Positions 16,398 to 24,898 of a stretch of DNA of 64,000 bases are shown one piece after another (position 1 is the stretch's first letter; every line of letters begins with the position of its first letter). This DNA is from Nocardioides sp. S5 (GTDB taxonomy: Bacteria > Actinomycetota > Actinomycetes > Propionibacteriales > Nocardioidaceae), in assembly GCF_017310035.1 (NCBI RefSeq), contig NZ_CP022296.1, positions 4,526,001-4,590,000 of the forward strand. Direction: 5' to 3'. The notes under the pieces were generated by a model. It saw nothing but the letters and a program-made list of their open reading frames with translations. It made no database searches and was not told the origin of the DNA. The position numbers were made by a program, and so were the translations under genes.

Positions 16398-17167
16398 CCC
16401 AGAGCCTGGTCGCGCTGCTGGTGGCCCTCGCCGTCATGGGGGTCACCGCTGCGATCAGCAAGCGCGTCGACCGCGTCGCCGTGGTCGACGTCGCCTGGGG
16501 GTCGGTCTTCGTGGCCGTCGCGCTGGTCCTGGCGCTCGTGTGGCCCGACGCGCACTCGTGGCTGCTCGCGGTGCTCGTGACGCTGTGGGGCGGTCGCCTG
16601 GCCTGGCACATCGCGAGGCGGTCGAAGGGCCACGGCGAGGACCCGCGCTACGAGGAGATGCTCGGCGGGCCCGGCTGGCACGCCGGTGCGGGCAAGGTGC
16701 TGCGCCGCGTCTTCCTCACCCAGGCCGTCGTGGCGTGGGTGATCTCGTTCCCGCTCCACGTCGCCGCGGCGTACGACGTCCGCTGGTGGCCCGTGGTGTG
16801 GGTCGGTGTGGCGATCTGGGCGGTCGGCGTCTTCTTCGAGGTCGTCGGTGACGCGCAGCTCTCCGCCTACCGCGCGAGGCCGCGCGAGTCGCGGCCCAAG
16901 GTGCTCGACACCGGCCTGTGGGGCTGGACGCGCCACCCCAACTACTTCGGCGACGCGTGCGTGTGGTGGGGCCTGTGGACCGCCGGCGCGCTGTCGCTGG
17001 GCTGGGTGCAGGGACTCGCGACGATCTTCGCGCCCATCGCCATGACGTACTTCATCCGCAACGTCACCGGTGCCAGGCTGCTGGAGAAGACGATGTCGAA
17101 GCGTCCCGGCTGGGACGAGTACGCCGCCCGCGTCCCGCTGTTCTTCCCGCGCCCGCCGCGCCGCTGA
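16394..17167 (+). CDS. DUF1295 membrane protein (steroid 5-alpha-reductase-like)
   Basis: The 257-residue integral membrane protein has about six hydrophobic segments and the C-terminal signature GLWGWTRHPNYFGDACVWWG, followed by RLLEKTMSKRPGWDEYAARVP. This is the DUF1295/isoprenylcysteine-methyltransferase-like fold of the steroid-reductase superfamily. It is the counterpart of Rv0446c next to M. tuberculosis sigK. With a methyltransferase that makes methylene-branched chains, an enzyme of this fold could act as the NADPH-dependent reductase, but this has not been read from active-site residues. It ends the 4-nt-overlap operon; a small hairpin (17194-17212) follows. Confidence 0.85.
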   Translation: MTQSLVALLVALAVMGVTAAISKRVDRVAVVDVAWGSVFVAVALVLALVWPDAHSWLLAVLVTLWGGRLAWHIARRSKGHGEDPRYEEMLGGPGWHAGAGKVLRRVFLTQAVVAWVISFPLHVAAAYDVRWWPVVWVGVAIWAVGVFFEVVGDAQLSAYRARPRESRPKVLDTGLWGWTRHPNYFGDACVWWGLWTAGALSLGWVQGLATIFAPIAMTYFIRNVTGARLLEKTMSKRPGWDEYAARVPLFFPRPPRR

Positions 17168-17193
17168 CGGCTCCCGCCGTCCGGCTGCACGAC

Positions 17194-17212
17194 CCTCCGG
17201 CGACCCCGGAGG
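17194..17212. terminator. Small hairpin after the SigK operon
   Basis: CCTCCGG (17194-17200) and CCGGAGG (17206-17212) pair across a 5-nt loop, 27 bp after the DUF1295 stop and 37 bp before the next sigma-factor gene. It is short and has no T-run, so it may be only a weak terminator. Confidence 0.35.
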
Positions 17213-17248
17213 TGCCCGAGACGGAGGCGCTCGGGAGAGAATCGCGCC

Positions 17249-17800
17249 GTGGCCGATCCCGATCCCCTCGATGCCGCCGTCGAGCGCATGCTCGCCGGGG
17301 ACGAGTCGGCCTTCCGCCAGATCTACCGCGAGGTGCAGCCGCCCCTGCTGCGCTACCTCACGGTGCTGGTGGGTGTGGGGGACGCCGAGGACGTGGCCAG
17401 CGATGCGTGGGCCCAGGCGTTCCGTGACCTCCACACCTTCAGCGGCGACGCCGACGGGTTCCGCGGCTGGGTCACCACGATCGGTCGCAACCGCGCCATC
17501 GACCACCTGCGGCGCAGCAACCGCCGGCCCACCAGCGAGGAGTCGGTCGACGACCTCGTCGACCTGCACGACCCTGCGGACGTCGAGGGCGATCCCCTCG
17601 GCAGGGTCCAGTCCGAGGAGGCGCTGCGGCTGATCGCCTCGCTGCCCAAGGACCAGGCGGAGGCCATCATGCTCCGCACCGTGCTGGGCTTCGACGCCCC
17701 GACCGCCGCCCGCATCCTGGGCAAGCGGCCGGGTGCGGTGCGGGCGGCCTCGCACCGCGGGCTGAAGCAGCTGGCCAAGAAACTTTCGGAGAACCCGTAA
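17249..17800 (+). CDS. ECF-type RNA polymerase sigma factor
   Basis: This 183-residue protein has sigma region 2 ([16 protein letters not shown], then [15 protein letters not shown] and [18 protein letters not shown]) and region 4 ([27 protein letters not shown], then [14 protein letters not shown]). The start is a GTG. It is distinct from sigK and sits 34 bp upstream of a membrane-anchored protein that probably acts as its partner. The likely role is an envelope or stress response, but no promoter with its specificity can be recognised. Confidence 0.88.
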   Translation: MADPDPLDAAVERMLAGDESAFRQIYREVQPPLLRYLTVLVGVGDAEDVASDAWAQAFRDLHTFSGDADGFRGWVTTIGRNRAIDHLRRSNRRPTSEESVDDLVDLHDPADVEGDPLGRVQSEEALRLIASLPKDQAEAIMLRTVLGFDAPTAARILGKRPGAVRAASHRGLKQLAKKLSENP

Positions 17801-17834
17801 CACCGCGCCCGAGCACGGCGCTGAACGGAGTGAG

Positions 17835-18818
17835 ATGAGCACCCCCGACCCCCTGTCCCGACGCGACGCCGAGCGCCTGCTCGACGACCCCGCGGCGGAC
17901 AGCAGCGCCCTCGGCGCGGCGCTCACCGCTGCGAGTGCTCCGGCCCGGGCCGCTGAGCTGCGCCGCGAGGACGCGACGGTCGCGGCCTTCCACCGCGCCC
18001 GGTTGGATCCGGTCCCTGTCGCGCCCCCGGCCCGCCAGCGCAGTCGCGCCGCCGCCCGCGCGGTCGTCGCCACCGGCGCGGTCGTCGCCCTCACCACCGG
18101 CGGGCTGGCGCTCGCCAACGTCGCCCACCTGTCCCTGCCGCTCCTCCCCGACCGGGCCTCGGACCGTGCCTCCGAGGCGGTCAGCTCCGCCCCGGGCAGC
18201 GCGACGAGCACCGGCACGACCACCGGCACCGGCCCGTCGTCGGGCCCCGGCGGCACGCGCGGCTCCTCGGACCCACGGTCCGCCACGGCGTCCGGCAACG
18301 GCTCCTCGTCGATGGATCCGACCGAGGGCGGCTCGACCGGGACGCCGACGAGCTCGTCCTCCTCCACGCCCACCCCGAACCTCACCGGGCTGTGCAACGC
18401 CTACCAGGCGGCCGCCGGCGCTGGGAAGTCGATGGACAGCGCCGCGTTCCGCGTGCTGGCCGAGGCTGCGGGCGGTGCCGAGCAGGTGGCGACCTTCTGC
18501 ATCTCGCTCGTCGGGGAGCCGAAGGCGACCGGCAGGCCCACGCCCACCAGCAAGCCCACCAGCAAGCCCACCAGCAAGCCCACCGAGAAGCCGACGCCGA
18601 CCAGCAAGCCGACCCCCACGGGGAAGCCGACCGACAAGCCCACCGGCTCGCCGACGGAGAAGCCGACCCCGACGGACAAGCCCACGCCCACCGCACAGCC
18701 GACGCCCACCGCACAGCCGACGCCGACCGAGCAGCCCACGTCGGACAACGGCCAGGGCAGCGGCAACGGCGATGGCCAGGGCAACGGCCAGGGCAACGGC
18801 AACGGAGGCGGCGGCTGA
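17835..18818 (+). CDS. Membrane-anchored protein with long Lys-Pro-Thr repeat tail, probable sigma-factor partner
   Basis: This 327-residue protein has no recognised zinc anti-sigma motif. Residues 1-75 are polar, with two helical stretches. A membrane segment follows (about 76-95, [18 protein letters not shown]), then a Ser/Thr/Gly-rich spacer, a small globular piece with two cysteines ([16 protein letters not shown] to [11 protein letters not shown], about 182-225) and a tail of about 70 residues built of KPTxxKPT and QPTPTA units. It ends in a Gly/Asn/Gln run. The sigma gene lies directly upstream, so the N-terminal part may bind that sigma factor. The tail looks like a cell-wall-spanning spacer. 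Confidence 0.75.
   Translation: MSTPDPLSRRDAERLLDDPAADSSALGAALTAASAPARAAELRREDATVAAFHRARLDPVPVAPPARQRSRAAARAVVATGAVVALTTGGLALANVAHLSLPLLPDRASDRASEAVSSAPGSATSTGTTTGTGPSSGPGGTRGSSDPRSATASGNGSSSMDPTEGGSTGTPTSSSSSTPTPNLTGLCNAYQAAAGAGKSMDSAAFRVLAEAAGGAEQVATFCISLVGEPKATGRPTPTSKPTSKPTSKPTEKPTPTSKPTPTGKPTDKPTGSPTEKPTPTDKPTPTAQPTPTAQPTPTEQPTSDNGQGSGNGDGQGNGQGNGNGGGG
18536..18740 (+). repeat. Tandem degenerate coding repeat (KPT/QPT units)
   Basis: Within the preceding gene, units of about 12 bp such as AGCAAGCCCACC and ACCGCACAGCCG recur, encoding Lys-Pro-Thr-Ser and Thr-Ala-Gln-Pro. Three SKPT units near 18550-18590 and two TAQPTP units near 18690-18720 are almost identical, so length variation by slippage is likely. 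Confidence 0.8.
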
Positions 18819-18957
18819 CAGGCACCCCTCCCACCAGATCTTCGGTTCTCTGAACCGGAGCGGCCGCGTTCCGCGGGGCCGACCGTCGCACCCGTGTCTC
18901 GAGCTCCCGCCGAGGCACGGATCCCCCCAGGAAGCGGCACCGGTCCCGAAACGCACC

Positions 18958-18990
18958 GCAGCGGCACGGCCCCGAGGGCCGTGCCGCTGC
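18958..18990. terminator. Strong hairpin terminator
   Basis: GCAGCGGCACGGCC (18958-18971) pairs perfectly with 18977-18990 around a 5-nt loop that can close by one further C-G pair. It lies between the Lys-Pro-Thr protein gene and the AraC gene on the same strand. A second small hairpin (CGGTTC-TCT-GAACCG) is at 18843-18857. The rest of the 222-bp gap holds nothing I can name. Confidence 0.7.
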
Positions 18991-19040
18991 TCGGTCTTCG
19001 CGGGTCCCCGGTCGTCCCCGGGACGGTCTAGGTTGGCGGG

Positions 19041-19508
19041 GTGAGCCGCGCGCACGAGCTCTCCGCACAGGAGGACACCAACCGTCGCGTGCTGCGGGCG
19101 CGCGACGAGATGGACCGCCGCTATGCCGAACCCCTCGACGTGCCCACCCTCGCCGCGATCGCGCACCTGTCGCCGTCGCAGTTCGGCCGGGTGTTCAAGG
19201 ACGTCTACGGCGAGACACCCCACCGCTACCTCCAGCGCCGCCGCGTCGAGCGGGCGATGACGCTGCTGCGCCAGACCGACCGCCCGGTCACCGAGGTCGC
19301 CTGGGACGTCGGCTTCGCGAGCCTGGGCACCTTCAGCCGCACCTTCAGCACGATCGTGGGCTGCTCGCCGAGCGAGTTCCGCGCCCAGCACGCCCCGGTG
19401 TCGGTGCCGTCGTGCTTCATCGCGGCATGGACGCGACCGCGCACCTCGGTGTCGGACAGGTCGGGGACAGCCGTTTCGGAGAAGCGCGACGACCTCCGCG
19501 ATGACTAG
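19041..19508 (+). CDS. AraC-family transcriptional regulator, DNA-binding domain only
   Basis: The 155-residue protein carries two helix-turn-helix units: LDVPTLAAIAHLSPSQFGRVFK, and PVTEVAWDVGFASLGTFSRTF followed by SPSEFR. The characteristic AraC linker TPHRYLQRRRVERAM lies between them. There is no separate ligand-binding domain, only a short C-terminal tail. The GTG start is 51 bp after the terminator hairpin. Its stop overlaps the following VOC-family gene (ATGACTAG), and such AraC/VOC pairs usually mean that the regulator controls that gene or operon. Confidence 0.88.
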   Translation: MSRAHELSAQEDTNRRVLRARDEMDRRYAEPLDVPTLAAIAHLSPSQFGRVFKDVYGETPHRYLQRRRVERAMTLLRQTDRPVTEVAWDVGFASLGTFSRTFSTIVGCSPSEFRAQHAPVSVPSCFIAAWTRPRTSVSDRSGTAVSEKRDDLRDD

Positions 19509-19980
19509 CGTCGACGTCATGGTCTCCCACATCACCTCACTCCACATCCGCAGCGTCCCGGTCCTCGACCAGGACGAGGCGCTCGACTTCTACACCTCCC
19601 GCCTCGGCTTCGAGGTCCGCGACGACATCGACCTGGGCTTCATGCGCTGGCTGACCGTCGGCGTCCCCGGGCAGGACACCTCGCTGCTGCTCGAGCTCGT
19701 CGGCGGCCCGCAGCACGACGAGGCGACCGCCGCGCAGGTGCGCGACCTCGTGACCAAGGGGGCGCTCGGCGGGGTGTTCCTGCTCAGCTCCGACGTGCAC
19801 GCGACCTACGCCGCGCTCCGCGACGCCGGCGTCGAGATCACCTCCGAGCCGGTCGAGCAGCCCTACGGCACCGACTTCGGCATCCGGGACCCGTTCGGCA
19901 ACCACGTCCGGATCAGCCAGCCCAACGGCGCGCCGTCCGAGCAGGTGCAGGCCGACTACGACGCGGCGGCGGCCCGGTGA
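19501..19980 (+). CDS. VOC-family (glyoxalase/bleomycin-resistance) protein
   Basis: This 159-residue protein has one betaalphabeta-betabetabeta module followed by a second half, with DEALDFYTSRLGFEVRDDI, SLLLELVGGP and FGIRDPFGNHVRISQP, all standard vicinal-oxygen-chelate signatures. Such proteins bind a divalent metal and act as lyases, dioxygenases or resistance proteins; the substrate is not evident. The ATG at 19501 overlaps the AraC gene; MVSHITSL at 19519 is an equally possible start. It is translationally coupled to the cupin gene downstream (GTGA). Confidence 0.85.
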   Translation: MTSVDVMVSHITSLHIRSVPVLDQDEALDFYTSRLGFEVRDDIDLGFMRWLTVGVPGQDTSLLLELVGGPQHDEATAAQVRDLVTKGALGGVFLLSSDVHATYAALRDAGVEITSEPVEQPYGTDFGIRDPFGNHVRISQPNGAPSEQVQADYDAAAAR

Positions 19981-20456
19981 GCTACCCGCCCCCGCTCTAC
20001 GACGGCGACTCCGGCGAGGTGTCGGCCCACGTCGTGCGGGCCGGCATCGAGCCGGCCGTGGTCTATCCGAACGGCAACAAGGTCTTCTACCTCGCCCGGG
20101 GCACCGAGACCCAGGGCACGTTCGGCCTCTACCGCTGGGAGTTCGCCGGCCCCGAGAGCGGGCCGGGCGCGCACTTCCACCGCACGATCACCGAGTCGTT
20201 CTACGTCCTCGAGGGCACGGTCACGATCTTCGACGGCACGGACTGGGTGAAGACCCACGCCGGCGACTTCGCGCACGTGCCGGCAGGCGGGATCCACGGC
20301 TTCCGCAACTCCGACGGCGCGGCCAAGATGCTGCTCCACTTCGCGCCGGGTGCCCCGCGCGAGGCCTACTTCGAGGGCCTCGCCGCCGGCACCGGGGACT
20401 TCGACGAGGACGACCACGCCCGCTTCATGCGCGAGCACGACAACCACTGGCTCTGA
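19977..20456 (+). CDS. Cupin-domain protein
   Basis: The 159 residues form one cupin barrel. Motif 1 reads GAHFHRTITESFYVLEGTVTI, with two metal-binding His and one Glu, and motif 2 reads HVPAGGIHGFRN, with the last metal His. Small cupins of this type act as metal-dependent isomerases or dioxygenases, or as sensors; which one cannot be told here. A C-terminal acidic helix follows (FDEDDHARFMREHDNHWL). It starts at a GTG that overlaps the VOC gene stop, so it is the third member of the AraC-VOC-cupin operon. Confidence 0.88.
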   Translation: MSYPPPLYDGDSGEVSAHVVRAGIEPAVVYPNGNKVFYLARGTETQGTFGLYRWEFAGPESGPGAHFHRTITESFYVLEGTVTIFDGTDWVKTHAGDFAHVPAGGIHGFRNSDGAAKMLLHFAPGAPREAYFEGLAAGTGDFDEDDHARFMREHDNHWL

Positions 20457-20482
20457 CGAGCTCCCGGTGGTGGACTGGCCGG

Positions 20483-21034
20483 GTGGACCCGGTCGACGCA
20501 GCCTTCGACGCGACCCCGCGGCGGGACTTCCTCCCCCGCGGGGTGCGGCGTCGGGCGGCGTACGACGGTCCCCTGTCGATCGCGGCCGGGCAGACCAACT
20601 CGCAGCCCCGCACGGTCGACGACATGCTGCGCCTGCTCGACGTACGTCCGGGGCAGCGGGTGCTCGACGTCGGGTCCGGGTCGGGCTGGACGACGGCGCT
20701 GCTCGCGCACCTCGTCGGGCCGACCGGGTCGGTGCTCGGGGTGGAGCTCGAGCCGGAGCTGGTCGCCTTCGGCGGGCACAACCTCGCGGCCACCGATCGG
20801 CCGTGGGCGAGCATCCGGCACGCGACGCCCGGCGTGCTGGGCGACCCCGGCGGGGCGCCGTACGACCGGATCCTGGTCTCTGCCGAGCCCGACGAGCTCC
20901 CCCAGGTGCTCGTCGACCAGCTCGCCGACGACGGGGTGCTGGTGATCCCGGTGGCGGGCACGATGCTGCGCGTCACCAACCCGGGCGCCGTGGTGGGCGA
21001 GCACGGTCGCTACCGCTTCGTGCCGCTGCGCTGA
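20483..21034 (+). CDS. Protein-L-isoaspartate O-methyltransferase-like SAM methyltransferase
   Basis: The 183-residue product has the family start AFDATPRRDFLPRGVRRRAAYDGPLSI and then SQPRTVDDMLRLLDV, SAM motif VLDVGSGSGWTTALLAH and YDRILVSAEPDELP. In PIMT enzymes the motif preceding the SAM site is the isoaspartyl-binding one, with sequence close to SQP; it is retained here. The likely role is repair of damaged aspartyl residues in proteins, though shortened homologues can methylate other substrates. It starts 26 bp after the cupin gene and overlaps the convergent acyltransferase gene by 25 nt. Confidence 0.82.
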   Translation: MDPVDAAFDATPRRDFLPRGVRRRAAYDGPLSIAAGQTNSQPRTVDDMLRLLDVRPGQRVLDVGSGSGWTTALLAHLVGPTGSVLGVELEPELVAFGGHNLAATDRPWASIRHATPGVLGDPGGAPYDRILVSAEPDELPQVLVDQLADDGVLVIPVAGTMLRVTNPGAVVGEHGRYRFVPLR

Positions 21035-22116
21035 GCCAGGCGGACCGGCAGCCCGGCCACCGCCTCCAGCGGTCCGCGCCGACCCGCGATCCGGAGCGCG
21101 GCGCCGAGCGTGAGGAGCACCGCGACGTGGGTGGCGTACGCCGACGCGTCCTCCTCCGGCCACACCCGCGGCGTACGCATCACGACGTGGAGGCTGTAGA
21201 GGGTGAGGGTCGCGGCGCCGGCTCCGAGGACGACGCCGACCGCGGCCGTCGCAGCGCGGGGCAGGAGGCGCTCGAGCAGCAGGCAGGCGGCGATGACGAG
21301 CACGCTGCTTCCGATGGTCTGCGCCAGGTCGAACGGTGTCGCCGAGTGCGGGGCGACGACGAACAGCCACGACCAGTCGCCGTCGGCCGGGGTGACGCCG
21401 AACATGCCGGTCTCGTTCTCGGACGCGATCGCCGGGTCGACGAGGGCGCGCGAGATGCGTGTGGCGAGCACCGCGGTGCCGAGGCCGCCGAGGGCGAGCG
21501 CGCCGAGCAGGCGCGTGTCGCGCAGGTCGAGGCGGCCGAGGGCGAGGCCGGCGAGGAGGTAGGCCAGCCAGGGCAGGACCGGGTAGTAGCCGGTGAGGAG
21601 CAGCTCGCTCGCCAGCTGGCCCGGGTCGGCCAGCTGCGCGAACGTCGGGTTCTCGTAGCCGCGCTCGGGCAGGTACGGGCGGACGACGTGCGAGACCACG
21701 GGGGCGAGGACCACCCACGCGACGGTCAGTGGCACCAGCGTCCGCGCCCGGAGGAAGGTGAACGGGATGCCGAGGACGAACAGGACGCCGTAGTAGGTGA
21801 GGATCACCGCGATGCCGCTGTCGAGGCCGCCGAGTGCCAGGCCCAGCAGCGCGACGAGCACCGCGCGGCCGAGGATGCCGAGGGTGCGGAGGGCCTGCGG
21901 ACGCCCCCGCAGCGGCTTGCGCGTCATCAGCGCGAGGCTCACCCCGGCGAGCACCGCGAAGAGCGCCGAGGCGCGGCCCCCGGCCAGCCACTGCGCGGTC
22001 GCGAGCTCGCCATCGGGGGTGCGGGCGTCGAGCACGTGGGTGGCGACCATGCCGAGGAGGGCGAGGCACCGGGCGACGTCGAGCCCGACGAGGCGGCCCT
22101 GGCGCGTCGCGGTCAT
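21010..22116 (-). CDS. Heparan-alpha-glucosaminide N-acetyltransferase-like membrane protein
   Basis: This 368-residue multi-pass protein has about ten hydrophobic segments. The N-terminal block RLVGLDVARCLALLGMVATHVLD and later FAVLAGVSLALMTRK match the HGSNAT/DUF418/DUF1624 superfamily of membrane acyltransferases, in which the early His (in ATHV) takes part in acetyl transfer across the membrane. The substrate in actinobacteria is unknown, probably a cell-envelope sugar. The ATG at 22116 (MTATRQGRL) was preferred to an upstream in-frame start at 22143. Confidence 0.78.
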   Translation of the reverse strand: MTATRQGRLVGLDVARCLALLGMVATHVLDARTPDGELATAQWLAGGRASALFAVLAGVSLALMTRKPLRGRPQALRTLGILGRAVLVALLGLALGGLDSGIAVILTYYGVLFVLGIPFTFLRARTLVPLTVAWVVLAPVVSHVVRPYLPERGYENPTFAQLADPGQLASELLLTGYYPVLPWLAYLLAGLALGRLDLRDTRLLGALALGGLGTAVLATRISRALVDPAIASENETGMFGVTPADGDWSWLFVVAPHSATPFDLAQTIGSSVLVIAACLLLERLLPRAATAAVGVVLGAGAATLTLYSLHVVMRTPRVWPEEDASAYATHVAVLLTLGAALRIAGRRGPLEAVAGLPVRLAQRSGTKR

Positions 22117-22171
22117 GCGCCCATCCTGCCGGGGACCCCGCAAGGCGCCCCTCCCGCGCGTCGTGCCGCCC

Positions 22172-22555
22172 TCAGTCGCCGGGGCGCTCGACCTGCGCGG
22201 CGAGGTGCGCCGGCACCTGGAGGCAGTAGGAGTCGGTGAGCAGCTCGGCGAGCTCGTCCCAGTCGATCCCGGCCTCGTCGTCGAGGACCATCCCGATCAC
22301 GTTGCCACCCCAGCCGGAGCGGAAGTAGGGGTGACCCATGTGCTCGAACGCCGCGACCTCGTCGGGCTCGCCGCGGAAGGTGATCCGGAAGACCTGGTCC
22401 TCGCCGCCGAAGACATGGGCCACCGTCGCGCCCCCGACCCGCCAGCGCGTGCCGGTCCACGCCGCCTCCTGCGCGCACCGCGGCAGCGCCCCGAGCACGG
22501 CGTCGATGCGCAGCACCCACCCCTTGGGAACCAGGGGTCGGTCAGCGAGGGCCAC
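22172..22555 (-). CDS. MmcQ/YjbR-family protein
   Basis: The 127-residue protein shows the YjbR/MmcQ (CyaY-like fold) pattern: an N-terminal helix with WVLRIDAVL, a central beta-sheet containing AHVFGGEDQVFRITFR and FEHMGHPYFRSGWGGNVIGMVLDD, and the C-terminal ELLTDSYCLQVP helix. Small members are described as DNA-binding-like, but their function is poorly known. It stands alone between the acyltransferase gene and the HxlR gene, all on the reverse strand. Confidence 0.82.
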   Translation of the reverse strand: MALADRPLVPKGWVLRIDAVLGALPRCAQEAAWTGTRWRVGGATVAHVFGGEDQVFRITFRGEPDEVAAFEHMGHPYFRSGWGGNVIGMVLDDEAGIDWDELAELLTDSYCLQVPAHLAAQVERPGD

Positions 22556-22591
22556 GGGGACAGCCTGCCACCGCGGTCGGACACCGTGCCC

Positions 22592-23272
22592 TCAGACCGC
22601 CTCCGTCTCGGGCAACGGCACCGACGCGAAGGTGCTGCGCGTGAACCACGTCGGCAGAGCGCGTACGAGCGGGCGCGGACCCGTCACGGCCAGGTCGCCC
22701 GCCCGCACCGCGCCGAGCAGGTCACGTCGCCCCATCCAGTAGTCGATCATCGTCTCGACGTGGCCGGCCACCTCCACGTCGACGTCGTGGCCCGGGTCGG
22801 TCAGGCACAGGTCGACCGACGGCGAGTCCAGCACCAGCCAGAAGTGACTCTTGCGGTCGCTGGACCCGCGAAGGTGGAAGTGCACGACGACGCGCCGCTC
22901 GGGCAGCGTGTCGACGTCGACGTTGCGGTGGATGTCCCACATCAGCAGCGAGGCGTCGTAGTGCTTGGCGATGACGTCGCCGCGCGCCCAGCGCTGGCCC
23001 CAGACGCCCATCGACTCGATCACCGGTCGCAGCTCCCGGCCCGCGGCGGTCAGGTGGTACTCACCGCCGACGTGATCGACCACCCCGACGCGCTCGAGGG
23101 TCTTGAGCCGCTTGGACAGCAGTGCCGGTGACATGAGCGGGACCCCGCGACGGAGGTCGTTGAAGCGCGTGCTGCCGCACATGAGCTCGCGGACCACGAG
23201 CGGCGTCCACCTCTCGGTGAGCACCTCCGAGGCCATCGCGACCGGGCAGAACTGACCGTAGGTGGTTGCCAT
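22592..23272 (-). CDS. HxlR-family transcriptional regulator with C-terminal sensor-like domain
   Basis: Residues 1-100 are an HxlR winged helix: FCPVAMASEVLTERWTPLVVRELMCGSTRFNDLRRGVPLMSPALLSKRLKTLE, with the early Cys typical of redox or electrophile sensors. Unlike minimal HxlR proteins of about 110 residues, this one has 226, and the extra half (RRVVVHFHLRGSSDRKSHFWLVLD to GDLAVTGPRPLVRALP) resembles an SCP2/sterol-carrier-type ligand fold. That suggests ligand sensing. It is divergent from an FAD oxidase gene with a dyad operator between them, so it probably controls that gene. Confidence 0.88.
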   Translation of the reverse strand: MATTYGQFCPVAMASEVLTERWTPLVVRELMCGSTRFNDLRRGVPLMSPALLSKRLKTLERVGVVDHVGGEYHLTAAGRELRPVIESMGVWGQRWARGDVIAKHYDASLLMWDIHRNVDVDTLPERRVVVHFHLRGSSDRKSHFWLVLDSPSVDLCLTDPGHDVDVEVAGHVETMIDYWMGRRDLLGAVRAGDLAVTGPRPLVRALPTWFTRSTFASVPLPETEAV

Positions 23273-23299
23273 CTCCCGACGGTAGGACCGCTACGGGAT

Positions 23300-23313
23300 C
23301 TGTACCAGTACAG
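23300..23313. promoter_or_regulatory. Dyad CTGTAC-CA-GTACAG, probable HxlR operator
   Basis: A perfect 6-bp inverted repeat with a 2-bp centre lies between the divergent HxlR (start 23272) and FAD-oxidase (start 23387) genes. The outer flanks GATC...GATC partly extend it. GTAC-containing dyads are common HxlR-family sites. Confidence 0.55.
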
Positions 23314-23386
23314 GATCGATACTCGCGCGTCCCTCGTCGGCGGCCGGACGCTGGGCGGGCAGCACCCACCCACGAGGGAGACACCC

Positions 23387-24787
23387 ATGACCACGCTCGA
23401 CATCCCCGCCACCGACACCGACGCGCTGGCCGGCGACTTCGCCGGACAGCTCATCACCGCCACCCATCCGGCGTACGACGACCAGCGCCGCATCTGGAAC
23501 GGCGAGATCGACCGCCGTCCGGCCGTGCTCGCCCAGTGCGAGGGAGCGAGCGACGTGTCCGCCGCGCTGCGGTGGGCCCGCGCCCACGACCTGCCCGTCG
23601 CCGTGCGCGGGGGCGGCCACGGCATCGCCGGCCACTCGCTCGTCGACGACGGCGTCGTCGTCGACCTGTCCGGGATGCGGGGCACGGTGGTGGACCCGCT
23701 GGCGCGCACCGTGTCGGCGCAGGGTGGCGCGCTCAACGCCCACGTCGACCGGGAGAGCCAGGCCTTCGGGCTCGCGATGACGAGCGGCTACATCAGCCAC
23801 ACCGGCATCGGCGGGCTGACGCTCGGCGGCGGCATCGGCCACCTGATGCGCAGGACGGGCCTCGCGATCGACGCCCTGCGCTCCTGCCAGGTCGTCACTG
23901 CCGACGGATCGATCGTGCACGCGTCGGAGACCGAGAACGCCGACCTGTTCTGGGGCCTGCGTGGCGGCGGTGGCAACTTCGGCGTGGTCACCGACTTCAC
24001 GTTCGACCTCCAGCCGCTGGGCCCCACGATCCTCGCCGGGCTCGTCGCCTGGCCCGCCGACGAGGCACCGACGGTGCTGGCGTTCCTGCGCGACTTCATC
24101 GCCGACGCGCCCGACGAGGTCGGGCTGATGGCCAACCTCCGGCTGGCACCGGCGCTCCCGCTGTTCCCCGAGCACCTGCACGGCCGGCCGATCATCGGCC
24201 TCGTGGCGACGTACGCCGGCGACGTCGATGAGGGCGAGCGGGTGCTCGCGCCGGTGCGGGCGCTCGGCCACCCGGTGCTCGACACGATCGCACCGAAGGC
24301 CTACGCGGCACACCAGAAGTTCCTCGACCCGGCGGTGCCGCACGGGCGGCACTACTACTGGAAGTCGCACCGCCTCGGTCCGCTCACCGACGACATCATC
24401 GACACGATCTGCGAGCACCTCGCGACCATCAGCAGCCCGCTCTCGACGGTGCCGATCTTCAGCTTCGGCGGCGCGGTGAGCCGGGTGCCCGACGACGCCA
24501 CCGCGTTCCCCCACCGCGACGCCAGCCACGACATCAACATCGTCGCGTCCTGGCTTCCGGAGGAGGCCGGCGACGCCGACCGCCATCGCGCGTGGGTGCG
24601 GGGATTCTTCGACGCCCTCGCCCCGCACAGCCGCGGCGTCTACGTGAACTTCACCAGCGACGACGCCCAGACCCGCGTGCAGGAGGCCTACAGCCCCGCG
24701 CAGTGGTCGCGGCTGCGGACGATCAAGACGACGTGGGACCCCGACAACGTCTTCCGGGGGAACGCCAACATCCCGCCGCTGGCGTGA
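23387..24787 (+). CDS. FAD-linked oxidase, berberine-bridge-enzyme type
   Basis: The 466-residue protein has the PCMH-type FAD domain (CEGASDVSAALRWARAHDLPVAVRGGGHGIAGHS; the His of GGGH is the usual covalent FAD attachment site) with GYISHTGIGGLTLGGGIGHLMR. The substrate domain follows, and the C-terminus has the BBE signature EAYSPAQWSRLRTIKTTWDPDN. Such enzymes oxidise alcohols, sugars or aromatic compounds with oxygen as acceptor. There is no signal peptide, so it acts in the cytoplasm. Regulation by the divergent HxlR protein is likely. A 48-bp palindromic repeat follows the stop. Confidence 0.9.
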   Translation: MTTLDIPATDTDALAGDFAGQLITATHPAYDDQRRIWNGEIDRRPAVLAQCEGASDVSAALRWARAHDLPVAVRGGGHGIAGHSLVDDGVVVDLSGMRGTVVDPLARTVSAQGGALNAHVDRESQAFGLAMTSGYISHTGIGGLTLGGGIGHLMRRTGLAIDALRSCQVVTADGSIVHASETENADLFWGLRGGGGNFGVVTDFTFDLQPLGPTILAGLVAWPADEAPTVLAFLRDFIADAPDEVGLMANLRLAPALPLFPEHLHGRPIIGLVATYAGDVDEGERVLAPVRALGHPVLDTIAPKAYAAHQKFLDPAVPHGRHYYWKSHRLGPLTDDIIDTICEHLATISSPLSTVPIFSFGGAVSRVPDDATAFPHRDASHDINIVASWLPEEAGDADRHRAWVRGFFDALAPHSRGVYVNFTSDDAQTRVQEAYSPAQWSRLRTIKTTWDPDNVFRGNANIPPLA

Positions 24788-24830
24788 GGGCTGTCGGACC
24801 GCGCGCCGACACCCGTCGCCGTGCCCGGTG

Positions 24831-24878
24831 CTGCGTCATCCGAACCCGCACGCATGAGTTCCGATCCGTATGACGCAG
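24831..24878. repeat. 48-bp palindromic repeat, copy 1
   Basis: Outer arms CTGCGTCAT (24831-24839) and ATGACGCAG (24870-24878) are exact complements. The element is the same length as, and about 81% identical (39 of 48) to, the reverse complement of copy 2 at 25571-25618. It sits between the FAD-oxidase stop and the next start, where a terminator would be expected. Confidence 0.75.
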
Positions 24879-24898
24879 AGCGGGGCTAGGGTCGCGCC

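Noticed and set aside
16286..18397. Reverse-strand open frame of about 700 codons across DUF1295 and the second sigma factor
   Set aside because: It spans three well-supported forward genes and their gaps and contains no recognisable motif.
18536..18740. Tandem ~12-bp units as a CRISPR array
   Set aside because: Units are too short, have no spacers, keep one reading frame and encode a Lys-Pro-Thr tail.
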